Shown here: piece after piece, positions 1 through 9,104 of the stretch
Position numbering within the stretch: the first letter of the stretch is position 1
Layout: every line of letters starts with the position of its first letter
NCBI GenBank assembly: GCA_027492585.1
Contig: JAPUEK010000046.1
Coordinates: forward strand, 18,272 to 82,271
DNA length: 64,000 bases
Origin: Paracoccaceae bacterium
GTDB lineage: Bacteria; Pseudomonadota; Alphaproteobacteria; Rhodobacterales; Rhodobacteraceae
Direction: 5' to 3'
Translations under genes and position numbers: made by a program
The notes under the pieces: generated by a model
Database searches by the model: none
What the model was told of the DNA's origin: nothing
What the model saw: only the letters and a program-made list of their open reading frames with translations

Positions 1-98
1 GCTATTCCGGCCATCGCAAAGCCCATCGGTTCATCCATAACGTGTTGATACCGACCTACCTCGCCACCGGCCATTTCCCCGAGCTTTCGGGCTTTTGA
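1..98 (+). CDS. C-terminal end of an unidentified protein (5' truncated by window)
   Basis: The third forward frame is open from the left edge and ends at TGA 96-98. It gives about 31 residues that finish IPTYLATGHFPELSGF. The stop codon directly abuts the stop codon of the convergent amidase gene (99-101), which fits a real gene end. The fragment is too short to assign to a family, and I do not recognise it. Confidence 0.4.
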   Translation, partial: YSGHRKAHRFIHNVLIPTYLATGHFPELSGF

Positions 99-1508
99 TC
101 AGTCTCTTGGCGGCTGTTTGCCCGGCCAGTCGGTCGCCAGATGCCAGGCCTGACCGATGGCCAGCACCGCCGCGTCGGCGCCCACCGGCCCGGCGATCTG
201 CATCCCCATCGGCAGGCCGGCCGCGCCGAAACCCACCGGCACCGACAGCGCCGGCAGGCCGATCAGGCTGATCGGGATCACCACCTCCATCCAGCGGTGA
301 TAGGTGTCCATCCTGCGGCCCGCGACCTCTTGCGGCCACCGCCATTCGACCGGGAAGGGCCAGACCTGCGCCGTCGGCAGCACCACCGCATCGAACCGGG
401 TGAAAAGCCGCGCCATATGGGCGTAATAGCGCGAGCGGATCACCGAAGCCTCATGAACCGCCGCGGCCGACAGCCCGCGGCCCTGCTCGATCTCCCAGAG
501 CGTCTCCGGCTTCAGTTGCGCGCGTTTGGCGGGATCGTCGTAGAGGGCCTTCATCCCCCCGGCATTGAGCATCGCCCGCAGCACCGTCCAGGCCTGCCAG
601 AGCTTTTCGGCCGGGAAGGGTGGGGGCAGGGGGGCGACCCGCGCGCCCATTTCCTCCATCTGCCGGAGCGCCGCCTCGCACAGCGGCAGGATGCCCGGTT
701 CCATCGCATAGGCGCCGCCCCAGTCGGCGAGCCAGGCGATCCGCTTGCCGCGCAGATCGGTGTTCAGCGCCGCGCCGAAATCCAATCCCTCGCGCCCGAA
801 CGGCACCTCGGGATTGACCCCGGCCTGCACGGTCAGAAGCCGCGCCACATCCTCGACGGTACGCCCCATCGGCCCTTCGGTGGCCAGCGTTGCAAGGAAT
901 GTGTCCCCCTCGGCATCGGAGGGAACGAGGCCCCAACTGGGCCGGAAGCCATAGACGTTGCAGAACGCCGCCGGGTTCCGCAGGCTTCCCATCATGTCCG
1001 AGCCATCGGCCACCGGCACCATCCGCGCCGCAAGCGCCGCTGCCGCCCCGCCCGAAGAGCCGCCTGCGGTGCGCGCAGGATCATAGGGATTGCGCGTCAC
1101 CCCATGGACGGGGTTGAAGGAATGGCTGCCATGGCCCCATTCCGGCGTATTGGTCTTGCCGATGAAGATCGCCCCCGCCCCGCGCATCCGCGCGGCCAGC
1201 AGGTCATCCTTCGCCGGCACGAAATCGGCGAAAAGCGGGCTGCCCCAGGTGGTCCGCAGCCCCGCCGTGGCGCAAAGATCCTTCACCGCCAGCGGCAGAC
1301 CGTGAAGCCAGCCCTGCGGCTCCGCATCGTCAGCCGCCCGCGCCTCGGCCATCAGCACATCGGGATCGCGCAGGCTCACCACGGCGTTGAGCGCGCCGTT
1401 CACCGCCGCGATCCGTTCCAGATGCGCGGCCATCACCTCCGAAGGCGCCACCTGCCGTGCCGCGATCCTGCGCGACAGATCCGAAGCCGACTGCGCCGTA
1501 AGGTCCAT
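99..1508 (-). CDS. Amidase-signature family amidase
   Basis: Predicted 469-residue hydrolase of the amidase signature family, which hydrolyses carboxamides through a Ser-cisSer-Lys triad. Visible elements are the lysine in LAVKDLC (about K76), the serine pair in AGGSSGG (about 151-152) and the nucleophile region GSDMMGSLRNPA (about S175). The usual family motif is D-x-GGS; here it reads DMMGS, so the oxyanion loop is atypical. I chose the ATG at 1508 over a GTG at 1526 because GGAAG lies 8 bases before it. No signal peptide is seen, so it is probably cytoplasmic. It is the last gene after the polyamine-type ABC genes, separated from the binding-protein gene by 77 bases holding a strong hairpin. 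The substrate is unknown; an amide linked to the imported compound is an inference. Confidence 0.9.
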   Translation of the reverse strand: MDLTAQSASDLSRRIAARQVAPSEVMAAHLERIAAVNGALNAVVSLRDPDVLMAEARAADDAEPQGWLHGLPLAVKDLCATAGLRTTWGSPLFADFVPAKDDLLAARMRGAGAIFIGKTNTPEWGHGSHSFNPVHGVTRNPYDPARTAGGSSGGAAAALAARMVPVADGSDMMGSLRNPAAFCNVYGFRPSWGLVPSDAEGDTFLATLATEGPMGRTVEDVARLLTVQAGVNPEVPFGREGLDFGAALNTDLRGKRIAWLADWGGAYAMEPGILPLCEAALRQMEEMGARVAPLPPPFPAEKLWQAWTVLRAMLNAGGMKALYDDPAKRAQLKPETLWEIEQGRGLSAAAVHEASVIRSRYYAHMARLFTRFDAVVLPTAQVWPFPVEWRWPQEVAGRRMDTYHRWMEVVIPISLIGLPALSVPVGFGAAGLPMGMQIAGPVGADAAVLAIGQAWHLATDWPGKQPPRD

Positions 1509-1539
1509 CCGCGTTTCTTCCAGCACGTTCAGGAGAGAT

Positions 1540-1566
1540 GGGAGGAGGGCAGACAGCCCTCCTCCC
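1540..1566 (-). terminator. Intra-operon stem-loop between binding-protein and amidase genes
   Basis: A perfect 11-bp stem, GGGAGGAGGGC (1540-1550) and GCCCTCCTCCC (1556-1566), with a 5-base loop. There is no T-run after it on the minus strand. It may therefore act as a processing or stabilising hairpin protecting the upstream ABC mRNA rather than as a full terminator. Confidence 0.5.
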
Positions 1567-1585
1567 CTTGCCGGCGAAACGCCGC

Positions 1586-2611
1586 TTACTTCTGCAACTC
1601 GGTCCAGATCGCCTTTTGATAGTCGAGCGCCTTGCCGGTGCAGACCGTCACGAACTGGCCCTTGTCCTTGAACTCGGCCGGCGGGAACAGCTCGGGCGTG
1701 GACTTCATATCGTCGGGCATGAAGGCTTCGGAACCCGAAATGCCGTTGGCATAGCGGGCAAAGGCCGACAGCATCGCGGCGTTTTCAGGGTCCATGATGA
1801 AGTCGAGGAACAGATAGGCGTTCTCGGTGTTCTTGGCGTCCTTCAGCAGGACCACGTTGTCCATCCACAGGCCATAGCCTTCTTTCGGATAGCCATAGGC
1901 CACATCCGGGTTGGCCAGACGCGAGCGCAGGGACGAGCCGTTCCAGTCCACGGTGGCGGAATAGTCGTGGTTCGTCATCTTCTCGACGGTGGAATAGTCC
2001 ATCGACATCCACTTGGGCTTGGCGGCCAGAAGGGCGTCGCGCACCTTCTTCATCACCTCGGGGTCTTCCGAGCAGACATTGCCGCCGGCCCACATCGTCG
2101 CCAGCGCCAGAACGTCGCCCATTTCGGGGATGACGTTGATCTTGCCCTGCAATTCCGGCGGCGGGTCCATGAAGATCGAGCTGGTGTTGATGTCGCCGGT
2201 ATAGTCCTTGACGTTCACCGACATGCCGGTCGAACCCCATTGCCACGGAACCGACCATTTGCGGCCCTGATCCCACTCGACGTTCATCCATTCGGGGGCG
2301 ATGTTCTTGTGGTTCGGCAGTTTCGACAGGTCCAGCTCCTCGATCAGGCCCTTTTCGGCATAGATGCCGACAAAGCCCGCCGAAGGCACCACGAGGTCGA
2401 AGCCGGAGGCGCCGGCCTCCACCTTGGCAAGGGCGGTGTCGTTGGAATCGAAGTCGGTGATGGTGACTTTGACGCCGTATTTCTCCTCGAACTTCTTGAT
2501 CATGTCGGGGCTGGTATAGTTGCCCCAGTTGTAGAGGAACAACTCGCCCTCGGCATGGGCCAGCCCGCTGCCTGCCATCAGCAGCGCCAAGGCCGTCAGT
2601 GTCGTCTTCAT
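1586..2611 (-). CDS. ABC transporter substrate-binding protein, polyamine type (PotD/PotF-like)
   Basis: A 341-residue periplasmic binding protein that captures substrate for the adjacent importer. The N-terminus MKTTLTALALLMAGSGLAHA is a clear Sec signal peptide. The mature protein begins EGELFLYNWGNYTSPDMIKKF, the arrangement typical of spermidine/putrescine-binding proteins. Length matches that family. GAGGAG stands 8 bases before the ATG. It follows the second permease gene by 43 bases in the same direction. Polyamine specificity comes from family resemblance only; related proteins also bind other cationic amines. Confidence 0.9.
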   Translation of the reverse strand: MKTTLTALALLMAGSGLAHAEGELFLYNWGNYTSPDMIKKFEEKYGVKVTITDFDSNDTALAKVEAGASGFDLVVPSAGFVGIYAEKGLIEELDLSKLPNHKNIAPEWMNVEWDQGRKWSVPWQWGSTGMSVNVKDYTGDINTSSIFMDPPPELQGKINVIPEMGDVLALATMWAGGNVCSEDPEVMKKVRDALLAAKPKWMSMDYSTVEKMTNHDYSATVDWNGSSLRSRLANPDVAYGYPKEGYGLWMDNVVLLKDAKNTENAYLFLDFIMDPENAAMLSAFARYANGISGSEAFMPDDMKSTPELFPPAEFKDKGQFVTVCTGKALDYQKAIWTELQK

Positions 2612-2654
2612 CGCAAAACTCCTCTGTTTTTCGGGCGCCGGCTTCTGTCCGGCG

Positions 2655-3467
2655 TCACTTGCGGTTTCGGGAAAGCAGGAAGAACGCCGACAGAATAACC
2701 AGCGTGAAGACCAGAAGCATGGTGGAAATGGCGTTCACATCAGGCTTCATCGCGCGGCGCAACTGGCCCAGCATATAGGTCGGCAGCGTATCCTGACCGG
2801 GCGACTTGATGAACTCGGTGATCACCACATCATCCAGCGAGGTGACAAAGGCCAGCATGGCCCCGGCGAATATCCCCGGCATCAGCAGGGGCAGGGTCAC
2901 GCGGCGAAAGGTCTGCCAGCTGCTTGCGTAAAGATCGGCCGCCGCCGTCTCCAGCGTCGTGTCCATCCCTTCCAGCCGGGCGCGGATCGGCAGATAGGCA
3001 AAGGGAATGCAGAAGGCCGTATGCGCCATGATCAGGTAGCCGAGGCCGGAATAGCCGGTGGCTTTCTTGATCGCCGCCGTGACCAGCAGCAGGGCCACCG
3101 CCGTCACGATTTCCGGCACCATCAGCGGCTGGTTGATCATCACATAGATGAAGGTCTGGCCGCGGAAATTCCGCCGCCGCGTGGTGCCGAGCGCCGCGAG
3201 CGTGGCAAGCGCGGTGGACAGCACCGCCGCCGCCGCCGCCACCTGGAGCGAGATGAGCGTGGCCTTCTTCACCTCCTCATTGCCCCATGCGACGCGATAC
3301 CAGTCGAGCGACCAGCCCTCCCAGGACGCAACCGACTGGCCGGCGTTGAAGGAATAGAGCGTCATGATCAGGATCGGGGCGTAAAGCGCCACGAAGACCA
3401 GGATGGCGATGGTGGAAAAGCCCGGCAGGTCGGTGACCGCAAAGCTGCGTTTGGCGCGATCAGCCAT
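2655..3467 (-). CDS. ABC transporter permease, PotC/PotI-like
   Basis: A 270-residue inner-membrane permease of the polyamine-type importer, with about six hydrophobic segments. The cytoplasmic EAA loop that contacts the ATPase is visible as DLYASSWQTFRRVTLPLLMPG. I chose the ATG at 3467 because GGGAG lies 7 bases upstream; it overlaps the end of the preceding permease gene by 8 bases. A longer in-frame start at 3497 (MSEPSAG) is possible but would lengthen the overlap to 38 bases. The close spacing implies translational coupling. Confidence 0.9.
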   Translation of the reverse strand: MADRAKRSFAVTDLPGFSTIAILVFVALYAPILIMTLYSFNAGQSVASWEGWSLDWYRVAWGNEEVKKATLISLQVAAAAAVLSTALATLAALGTTRRRNFRGQTFIYVMINQPLMVPEIVTAVALLLVTAAIKKATGYSGLGYLIMAHTAFCIPFAYLPIRARLEGMDTTLETAAADLYASSWQTFRRVTLPLLMPGIFAGAMLAFVTSLDDVVITEFIKSPGQDTLPTYMLGQLRRAMKPDVNAISTMLLVFTLVILSAFFLLSRNRK

Positions 3468-4368
3468 CCTTGCGCTCCCCGCTGATGGTTCGGACATAGG
3501 CCAGAAGGGCGATGGTCACGATGATCAGAAGGGTCACCGACAGCGCCGCCCCGAGCGGCCAGTTCTTGCCCTGGCCAAATTGCAGTTCGATGAAGTTGCC
3601 GATCATCATGTTCTTGCCGCCGCCGAGGATGCGCGGCGTCACATAGGCGCCGAGGCAGGGGACGAAGACGAGGATCGAACCCGCGATGATCCCCGGTTTG
3701 ACGATGGGCAGGATCACCCGGCGCAGCACCTGCCAGCGGCTCGCGTACAGGTCATAGCCCGCTTCCAGTAGGCGCATGTCGAACCTGTCGATGGTTGCGA
3801 ACAGCGGCAGCACCATCAGCGGCAGATAGACATAGACCATCCCGATCAGCAGCGCGGTATCGGTATAGGTCAGCTGGATCGGGCTGGAGATGATCCCCGC
3901 CTTCATCAACAGCGTGTTCATCACCCCTTCGTTGCGGATGATCTGGTTGATCGCAAAGGTGCGGATCAGCAGGTTGGTCCAGAACGGGATGGTGATCAGG
4001 AACAGCCAGAGCGCGCGCGCCTTCGGCGGCCGCGTGGCGATGAACCAGGCGGTCGGAAAGCCCACCAGAAAGGTCAGCACCGTCGTCACGAAGCTGAGCT
4101 GGACCGAGCGCCAGAAGATCGTCAGGTTGCCGTCGGCCAGCTTCAGGGCGTCATCGAAGATGTCATGCTCGAACAGAACGCCCGCCCAGCCGGAGAGGGA
4201 AAAGTTCCATTCGATCCCGCCATACTGGCCGGGCGACAGGAAGGAATAGACGACGACGATCAGCAGGGGGGCGACGGCGGCAAGCGCCAGCACGATCAGC
4301 GCCGGCGCGGACAGAGCCCAGGCGCTTTTGACCTCGTCGCGGATGCGGGCCTCTTCGGCGGGGCTCAT
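3460..4368 (-). CDS. ABC transporter permease, PotB/PotH-like
   Basis: A 302-residue membrane permease, the partner of the next one. It begins MSPAEEARIRDEVKSAW and then has an initial transmembrane segment and a large periplasmic loop. The EAA loop DLYASRWQVLRRVILPIVKP sits in the last third. The reading frame is open further upstream, but those residues lie inside the ATPase gene and are not protein-like. The ATG at 4368 lies one base after the ATPase stop codon, so the genes are tightly coupled. Confidence 0.9.
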   Translation of the reverse strand: MSPAEEARIRDEVKSAWALSAPALIVLALAAVAPLLIVVVYSFLSPGQYGGIEWNFSLSGWAGVLFEHDIFDDALKLADGNLTIFWRSVQLSFVTTVLTFLVGFPTAWFIATRPPKARALWLFLITIPFWTNLLIRTFAINQIIRNEGVMNTLLMKAGIISSPIQLTYTDTALLIGMVYVYLPLMVLPLFATIDRFDMRLLEAGYDLYASRWQVLRRVILPIVKPGIIAGSILVFVPCLGAYVTPRILGGGKNMMIGNFIELQFGQGKNWPLGAALSVTLLIIVTIALLAYVRTISGERKDG

Positions 4369-4369
4369 G

Positions 4370-5449
4370 TCAGTCCTCCAGCACTTGGGCCGCTCCGGGG
4401 GCAAAGCGGATGCCCACCTGCTCGCCAACGGCAAGGCTCGCCTCGCCGGTGACGCCGGAAACGACGCAGGCCTCAAGCTCGGAGCCATCGGCAAGGCCGA
4501 GGCGATAGTTCATGTCGGTGCCGAAATAGATCGCGCCGCGCACGGTGGCGGCCATGGCGCCCGGCTCGCCGGCGGGGGTGATCTGCACATGCTCCGGCCG
4601 CACGGCCAGCGTCACGGCCCCGGCCCGCGCGGTTTGCGCCGGAACCACGGTGCCATCGGCAAGCTGTGCGCCGCCCGGCACGCTTTGCGCCGACAGGAAG
4701 TTGGTCTCGCCGATGAAGCTGGCGACGAAGCGGTTCACCGGGCGCGTGTAGATTTCGCGCGGCGCGCCGACCTGTTGCAGCTTGCCCGCCGACATGACGC
4801 CGATCCGGTCGCTCATCGTCAGGGCTTCTTCCTGATCATGGGTCACGAAGATGAAGGTGATGCCGGTCTCGGTCTGGAGCCGCTTCAGCTCCACCTGCAT
4901 CTCCTTGCGGAGCTTGAGGTCGAGCGCGGACAGGGGTTCGTCAAGCAGAAGCACCTTCGGCGTCGGGGCAAGCGCGCGGGCAAGGGCCACGCGCTGCTGC
5001 TGGCCGCCCGAAAGCTGCGAGGTCTTGCGCCCGGCCATGGGTTCGAGCTTCACGAGCGCCAGCATCCGCGCCACGGTCTCGTCCACCTCCTTCTTGCCGC
5101 GCCCCTGCATCTGCAGGCCGAAGGCGATGTTCTGCGCCACGGTCAGATGCGGAAACAGCGCATAGCTCTGGAACACCGTGTTCACCGGGCGCTTGTTCGG
5201 CGGCAGATAGGTGATGTCCTGTCCGTCGAGCAGGATCTGCCCGGCGGTCGGCATCTCGAAGCCCGCGATCAGCCGCAGGAGCGTGGTCTTGCCGCAGCCG
5301 GAGGGACCGAGCAGGGTGAAGAACTCCCCCTTGCGGATTTCCACCGACACATCGTCCAGCGCCCTGACGGCGTTGTCGCCCTGTCCGAAGGCCTTCACCG
5401 CATGGCGGGCCTCGATGGCGTTCTTCTGCGTCCCGGTCTCTTGAGGCAC
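4370..5449 (-). CDS. ABC transporter ATP-binding protein, PotA-like
   Basis: A 359-residue ATPase that powers the polyamine-type importer. The Walker A motif GPSGCGKTT is at about 48-56, the signature LSGGQQQR and Walker [13 protein letters not shown] follow, and a C-terminal TOBE-type domain follows those. I chose a GTG start at 5449 ([10 protein letters not shown]) because AGGGAG lies about 9 bases upstream; a longer frame to 5521 has no ribosome site. It is the first gene of the minus-strand operon ATPase-permease-permease-binding protein-amidase. Confidence 0.9.
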   Translation of the reverse strand: MPQETGTQKNAIEARHAVKAFGQGDNAVRALDDVSVEIRKGEFFTLLGPSGCGKTTLLRLIAGFEMPTAGQILLDGQDITYLPPNKRPVNTVFQSYALFPHLTVAQNIAFGLQMQGRGKKEVDETVARMLALVKLEPMAGRKTSQLSGGQQQRVALARALAPTPKVLLLDEPLSALDLKLRKEMQVELKRLQTETGITFIFVTHDQEEALTMSDRIGVMSAGKLQQVGAPREIYTRPVNRFVASFIGETNFLSAQSVPGGAQLADGTVVPAQTARAGAVTLAVRPEHVQITPAGEPGAMAATVRGAIYFGTDMNYRLGLADGSELEACVVSGVTGEASLAVGEQVGIRFAPGAAQVLED

Positions 5450-6050
5450 GGTGACTCGCTCCCTGTCGTTTTGATCATATTGGACGCCTCGCCCCGCCGG
5501 GCGCAACGCTTTCCTGCACAAGGAGACCGCATCTGTTCCGGCTTTCGCCCGAAGGTTGAGCAGTTGTGCGGCTTTTGGGCAGGCCCGGTCCGACAGGCTT
5601 TCGCGGGAAAGGGCTGATGCAGGGCGGGCCTCGGCCCTGATTAGGCTGGCGCTAAGTCATCGGCGCGTATCTTTGCCCGTCAAGCGTGGCGGCCTCCGGC
5701 CCGGCGCAGAGCGCGAGCAGCTCCGGCTACCCGGCTTGGGGCGGTGCGGCGGATGCTGGGAAGCAGGGTCGCGGGCAAAAAGGATTGCCCCTCATCCCTC
5801 CGCCTTCGTCCCTCCGCCGCGAGCCCTTGGCGGCGGGGAATCCCGCGCCACCGGCCCCGCGGGGTCCGCCGCATCCTCTGCGCCCGGATCGCCGATCCCC
5901 GCCCCCTCCTGTTCGATCCGGCCCCGGCCGGCGGAGGGCGGAGCGCCTGCCAGGCCCATCCGCGTTTTCGGGCGGGAGCCGCCCGCTCCCCGCCCTGCGT
6001 CTTCGCGGCGACAGGACGGGTTTTGCGCGCGTGCCGGCTTGCGGCCGGTC
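5450..6050. other. Intergenic region without a recognisable gene
   Basis: About 600 bases between the divergent polyamine-type ABC operon and the cobalamin operon. Open frames cross it on both strands, but none has a family resemblance or a ribosome site. The 861-codon minus-strand frame over 5792-8377 is antisense to btuB. The minus-strand promoter of the ABC operon should lie at the left end. Nothing else is identifiable. Confidence 0.5.
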
Positions 6051-6078
6051 TTGACTCGCGCGGCAGGGCGCCTAAGCA
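6051..6078 (+). promoter_or_regulatory. Possible promoter for the cobalamin operon
   Basis: TTGACT at 6051-6056 is a good -35 match, followed 16 bases later by a weak -10 candidate, TAAGCA (6073-6078). It lies just before the riboswitch, where the promoter is expected. A short inverted repeat, CCTAAG (6071-6076) and CTTAGG (6087-6092), overlaps it and may form the closing stem of the riboswitch. Confidence 0.35.
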
Positions 6079-6088
6079 GGGATCGCCT

Positions 6089-6253
6089 TAGGTTTCCGGG
6101 TTTGCCCCCGGATGAAAAGGGAATGTGGTGCGGGCTCCCGCCCAAATCCACGGCTGCCCCCGCAACTGTAAGCGGCGAGCACCTTGCCGACATGCCACTG
6201 GGAAACCGGGAAGGCGGCAAATGTGCTATGACCCGCGAGCCAGGAGACCTGCC
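6089..6253 (+). promoter_or_regulatory. Cobalamin riboswitch
   Basis: The conserved core is directly visible. GCCCCCGCAACTGTAAGCGG begins near 6153. It is followed by GCCACTGGGAAACCGGGAAGGC and, last, the B12-box AGCCAGGAGACCTGCC near 6238-6253. These match the cobalamin (AdoCbl) aptamer family. It stands 145 bases upstream of btuB on the same strand, so B12 should repress the uptake operon. Downstream are two hairpins, GGCGGAG/CTCCGCC (6288-6308) and CCGGGC/GCCCGG (6334-6349), with no T-run, so translational control is as likely as termination. Confidence 0.93.
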
Positions 6254-6397
6254 TTCGGGATCACCCTTTCTGCCGCGCGTGGGGCGTGGCGGAGGGCGGA
6301 ACTCCGCCAGAGGTGACGCATCAGGGGCCATGACCGGGCAAATGCCCGGCATGGCGGATCGCATCTGGGGCGGGAAGACCGCCGGAAGGGAAGGACG

Positions 6398-8272
6398 ATG
6401 TATCAGGGTATTTCGCGGATCGCGCTGGTGTCGGCTCTGGCGACGGCAGGTTTTGCCGGGGTCGCCACGGCGCAGAGCAGCGAAGAGGAGCCGACGCTGC
6501 TCGGCGGCGTCACGCTCACCGCTTCTTCGGAGCCGCTGGCGCTCAGCCGCACCGGGGCCAGCGTCAGCGTGGTGACGGGGGAAGAGCTGCAACGCTCGGG
6601 CGACATGTCGGCGGCAAGCCAGCTTGCCCGGCTGCCCGGCGTGTCGATGGCGCGCAACGGCGGGATCGGCACCTCGACCGCGCTGCGCCTGCGCGGGCTT
6701 GCCGGCGCCTATATCGGCGTGCGGATCGACGGGATCGACGTGGCGGACCCCTCCGGCACGCAATGCGCCTATGATTTCGGCTCCACCACCACCGGCGGGC
6801 TGTCGCGCATCGAAGTGCTGCGCGGCTCGCAATCCGCGCTTTTCGGCTCCGAGGCCATCGGCGGGGTCGTCGACATCACCACCTTCCGCGCCACCGAGGA
6901 CGGCACCAAGGGTCAGGCCGGGCTTGAGGCCGGGTCGAACGGCACCTATGCCGGCACCGCCTCCGTCGCGGTCAGGTCGGGGCGGTCGGAGCTGTCCTTC
7001 AGCGTGAGCCGCACCGTGACCGACGGCATTTCCGCCTATGCGGGCGGCACCGAGAAGGATGCCTTCCGCGCCACCTTCGCCTCGCTTTATGCGGCCTATG
7101 ACCTGACCGACGACATCCGCATCGGGGTCAACGGCTTCCTGCGCGACAGCTACAGCGAGTTCGACAGCCAGACCGCCGACAATGGCCAGACCGAAGAGGG
7201 CAAGCTGCGCGGGGCGCGGGTCTTTGCCACGGCGACGACCGGCAATGTCAAGCATGAGCTGTCCTTCTCCCATACCGAGACCGGCCGCTTCTATCCGCTG
7301 GGCTGGGTGCAGCGCTATGACGGCGACCGCGACCAGCTTGCCTACAAGGGCGCCTGGGATGCCTCGGCACAGCTTTCGCTGAACTGGGGGCTGGAGCGCA
7401 CCCGCGAAAGCTATGGCTCCGACAGCGACGCGGGGGAGGCCGCGACCACGGCGCTTTTCGGAGAGCTGCTCTATTCGCCCGTGGACGAGCTGGATCTCTC
7501 CCTCGCCCTGCGCCGGGACGAGCATGAAACCTTCGGCGGCAGCACCAATGGCCGCTTCGCCCTCGCCTGGCGCCCGACCGAGGATTGGGTGATCCGGGCG
7601 GTCGCCTCGACCGGCTTCCGCGCGCCGTCGCTCTACGAACTCTACAGCGCCTATGGCAATGCCGCGCTGTCCCCGGAAACCAGCCGCAGCTTCGAGCTCG
7701 GCGCGGAATACATGCTGCCGGGCGGCTCGATCCAGGCGACGCTCTTCGATACGCGGATCGAGGACAAGATCGGCTGGGACGGCGCTTCGACCACCTGCCC
7801 CGCGGCGGCGCCGCCCTTCGGCTGGCCGGGCTGCTACGGGCAGGTCCCCGGCACGACGACCACCCGCGGCATCGAAATCACCGGCAAGGCGGATGTGGCG
7901 GAGGGCTGGAGCCTCTTCGGCAACTACACCTATACCGATGCCTATTCGAGCGATGCCGGCACCGATACCCGGCTCATCCGCGTCCCGCGCCACGATCTGA
8001 CGCTGGGTGTGGAGGGCAAGCTCGCGCCGCGTCTGACCGGCCTCTTCACCGTGCAGCATACCGCCGATTTCCTCGACAACGGCATCTATCCGGCCCCGGT
8101 TGCCCCCATGCCGGATTATACGGTCGTCAATGCCACGCTGACCTATGCGATCAATGATGCAACCCAGGCCTATTTCCGCGTCGAGAACCTCTTCGACGAG
8201 AAATACGAAACCGTCCGCAACTACGGTCAACCCGGCCGTCAGGTCTTCGTCGGTGTCCGGGCTTCGTTCTGA
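6398..8272 (+). CDS. btuB: TonB-dependent vitamin B12 outer-membrane receptor
   Basis: A 624-residue outer-membrane receptor. The N-terminus has a signal peptide (MYQGISRIALVSALATAG, cleavage near ATAQ) and then a plug domain with SVVTGEELQRSGDMSAASQL and IEVLRGSQSALFGSEAIGG. A beta-barrel follows, ending in phenylalanine (VFVGVRASF), as expected for outer-membrane barrels. Its place directly after a cobalamin riboswitch and before the BtuF/C/D genes supports B12 or corrinoid uptake. GGAAGGGAAGG precedes the ATG. Confidence 0.93.
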   Translation: MYQGISRIALVSALATAGFAGVATAQSSEEEPTLLGGVTLTASSEPLALSRTGASVSVVTGEELQRSGDMSAASQLARLPGVSMARNGGIGTSTALRLRGLAGAYIGVRIDGIDVADPSGTQCAYDFGSTTTGGLSRIEVLRGSQSALFGSEAIGGVVDITTFRATEDGTKGQAGLEAGSNGTYAGTASVAVRSGRSELSFSVSRTVTDGISAYAGGTEKDAFRATFASLYAAYDLTDDIRIGVNGFLRDSYSEFDSQTADNGQTEEGKLRGARVFATATTGNVKHELSFSHTETGRFYPLGWVQRYDGDRDQLAYKGAWDASAQLSLNWGLERTRESYGSDSDAGEAATTALFGELLYSPVDELDLSLALRRDEHETFGGSTNGRFALAWRPTEDWVIRAVASTGFRAPSLYELYSAYGNAALSPETSRSFELGAEYMLPGGSIQATLFDTRIEDKIGWDGASTTCPAAAPPFGWPGCYGQVPGTTTTRGIEITGKADVAEGWSLFGNYTYTDAYSSDAGTDTRLIRVPRHDLTLGVEGKLAPRLTGLFTVQHTADFLDNGIYPAPVAPMPDYTVVNATLTYAINDATQAYFRVENLFDEKYETVRNYGQPGRQVFVGVRASF

Positions 8273-9104
8273 CCTCCCGGCCCTGACCCTTGCGGTGCTG
8301 GTTCTCGCAACCGGCGCCGCAGGGGCAGAGACCCCCCGCGCGATCCCGCAGCGGGTGGTCTCGGTCAATCTCTGCACCGATCAGCTTGCCATGCTTCTGG
8401 CCGCACCGGGGCAGCTCGTCTCGGTGAGCCATCTCGCGGCGGAGCCGCAATCCTCCTCCATGGCGGCGGAGGCGGCGGCCTGGCCGGCCAACCGCGGTCA
8501 GGCCGAGCAGGTGTTCCTGCTGCATCCCGATCTGGTGCTGGCCGGAACCTATACCCAGAAGGCGACCATTGATCTTCTGCGGAAACTGGGGGTGGAGGTG
8601 CTGCAACTGCCGCCCGCCAATTCGCTGGCCGATGCGGCGGCCCATATCCGCACCGTCGGCGCGGCGCTGGGGCAGGAGGCCAGGGCCGAGGCGATGGCGC
8701 GCGCCTTCGAGGCCGAGGTTGCCGCCGCGCAGTATCGGGGCGCCCCGGCGACGGCGGCGCTCTACTATCCGAACGGCTATACGACCGGCTCCGGCACTTT
8801 GGCCAATGAGGTGCTGGCCCTGACCGGCTTTCGCAACATCGGGGCGGAGGCCGGGGTGACGGGCGGCGGCATCCTGCCGCTGGAGCGGCTGATCATGGCC
8901 GCCCCCAATCTGATCATCACCTCGGAACCCTATCCCGGCGCCTCGCGCTCGGAAGAGATCCTGACCCATCCGGCGCTGCGGGCGGCGAAAGGGGCGGCGG
9001 AAGGCATGATGACCGATGCGGACTGGATTTGCGGCACCCCCTACATCCTGCGCGCCATCGCCCGGATGCAGGCGGCCCGCGCAGCTGTGGAGACGGGCGG
9101 ATGA
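8253..9104 (+). CDS. btuF: Periplasmic cobalamin-binding protein, BtuF-like
   Basis: A 283-residue binding protein that hands B12 to the BtuCD importer. A GTG start at 8253 gives a plausible signal peptide (LPALTLAVLVLATGAAGAE) and overlaps the end of btuB by 20 bases. The frame is open further left but only inside btuB. The mature part starts RVVSVNLCTDQLAMLLA and contains HPDLVLAG and GGGILPLERLI, as in class III (helical backbone) binding proteins for iron-siderophores and B12. Confidence 0.88.
   Translation: MSGLRSDLPALTLAVLVLATGAAGAETPRAIPQRVVSVNLCTDQLAMLLAAPGQLVSVSHLAAEPQSSSMAAEAAAWPANRGQAEQVFLLHPDLVLAGTYTQKATIDLLRKLGVEVLQLPPANSLADAAAHIRTVGAALGQEARAEAMARAFEAEVAAAQYRGAPATAALYYPNGYTTGSGTLANEVLALTGFRNIGAEAGVTGGGILPLERLIMAAPNLIITSEPYPGASRSEEILTHPALRAAKGAAEGMMTDADWICGTPYILRAIARMQAARAAVETGG

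Noticed and set aside
5792..8377. 861-codon open frame on the minus strand across btuB
   Set aside because: It is antisense to a clear btuB and crosses the riboswitch. The product is low-complexity Arg/Gly/Ala, as expected for the shadow frame of GC-rich coding DNA.
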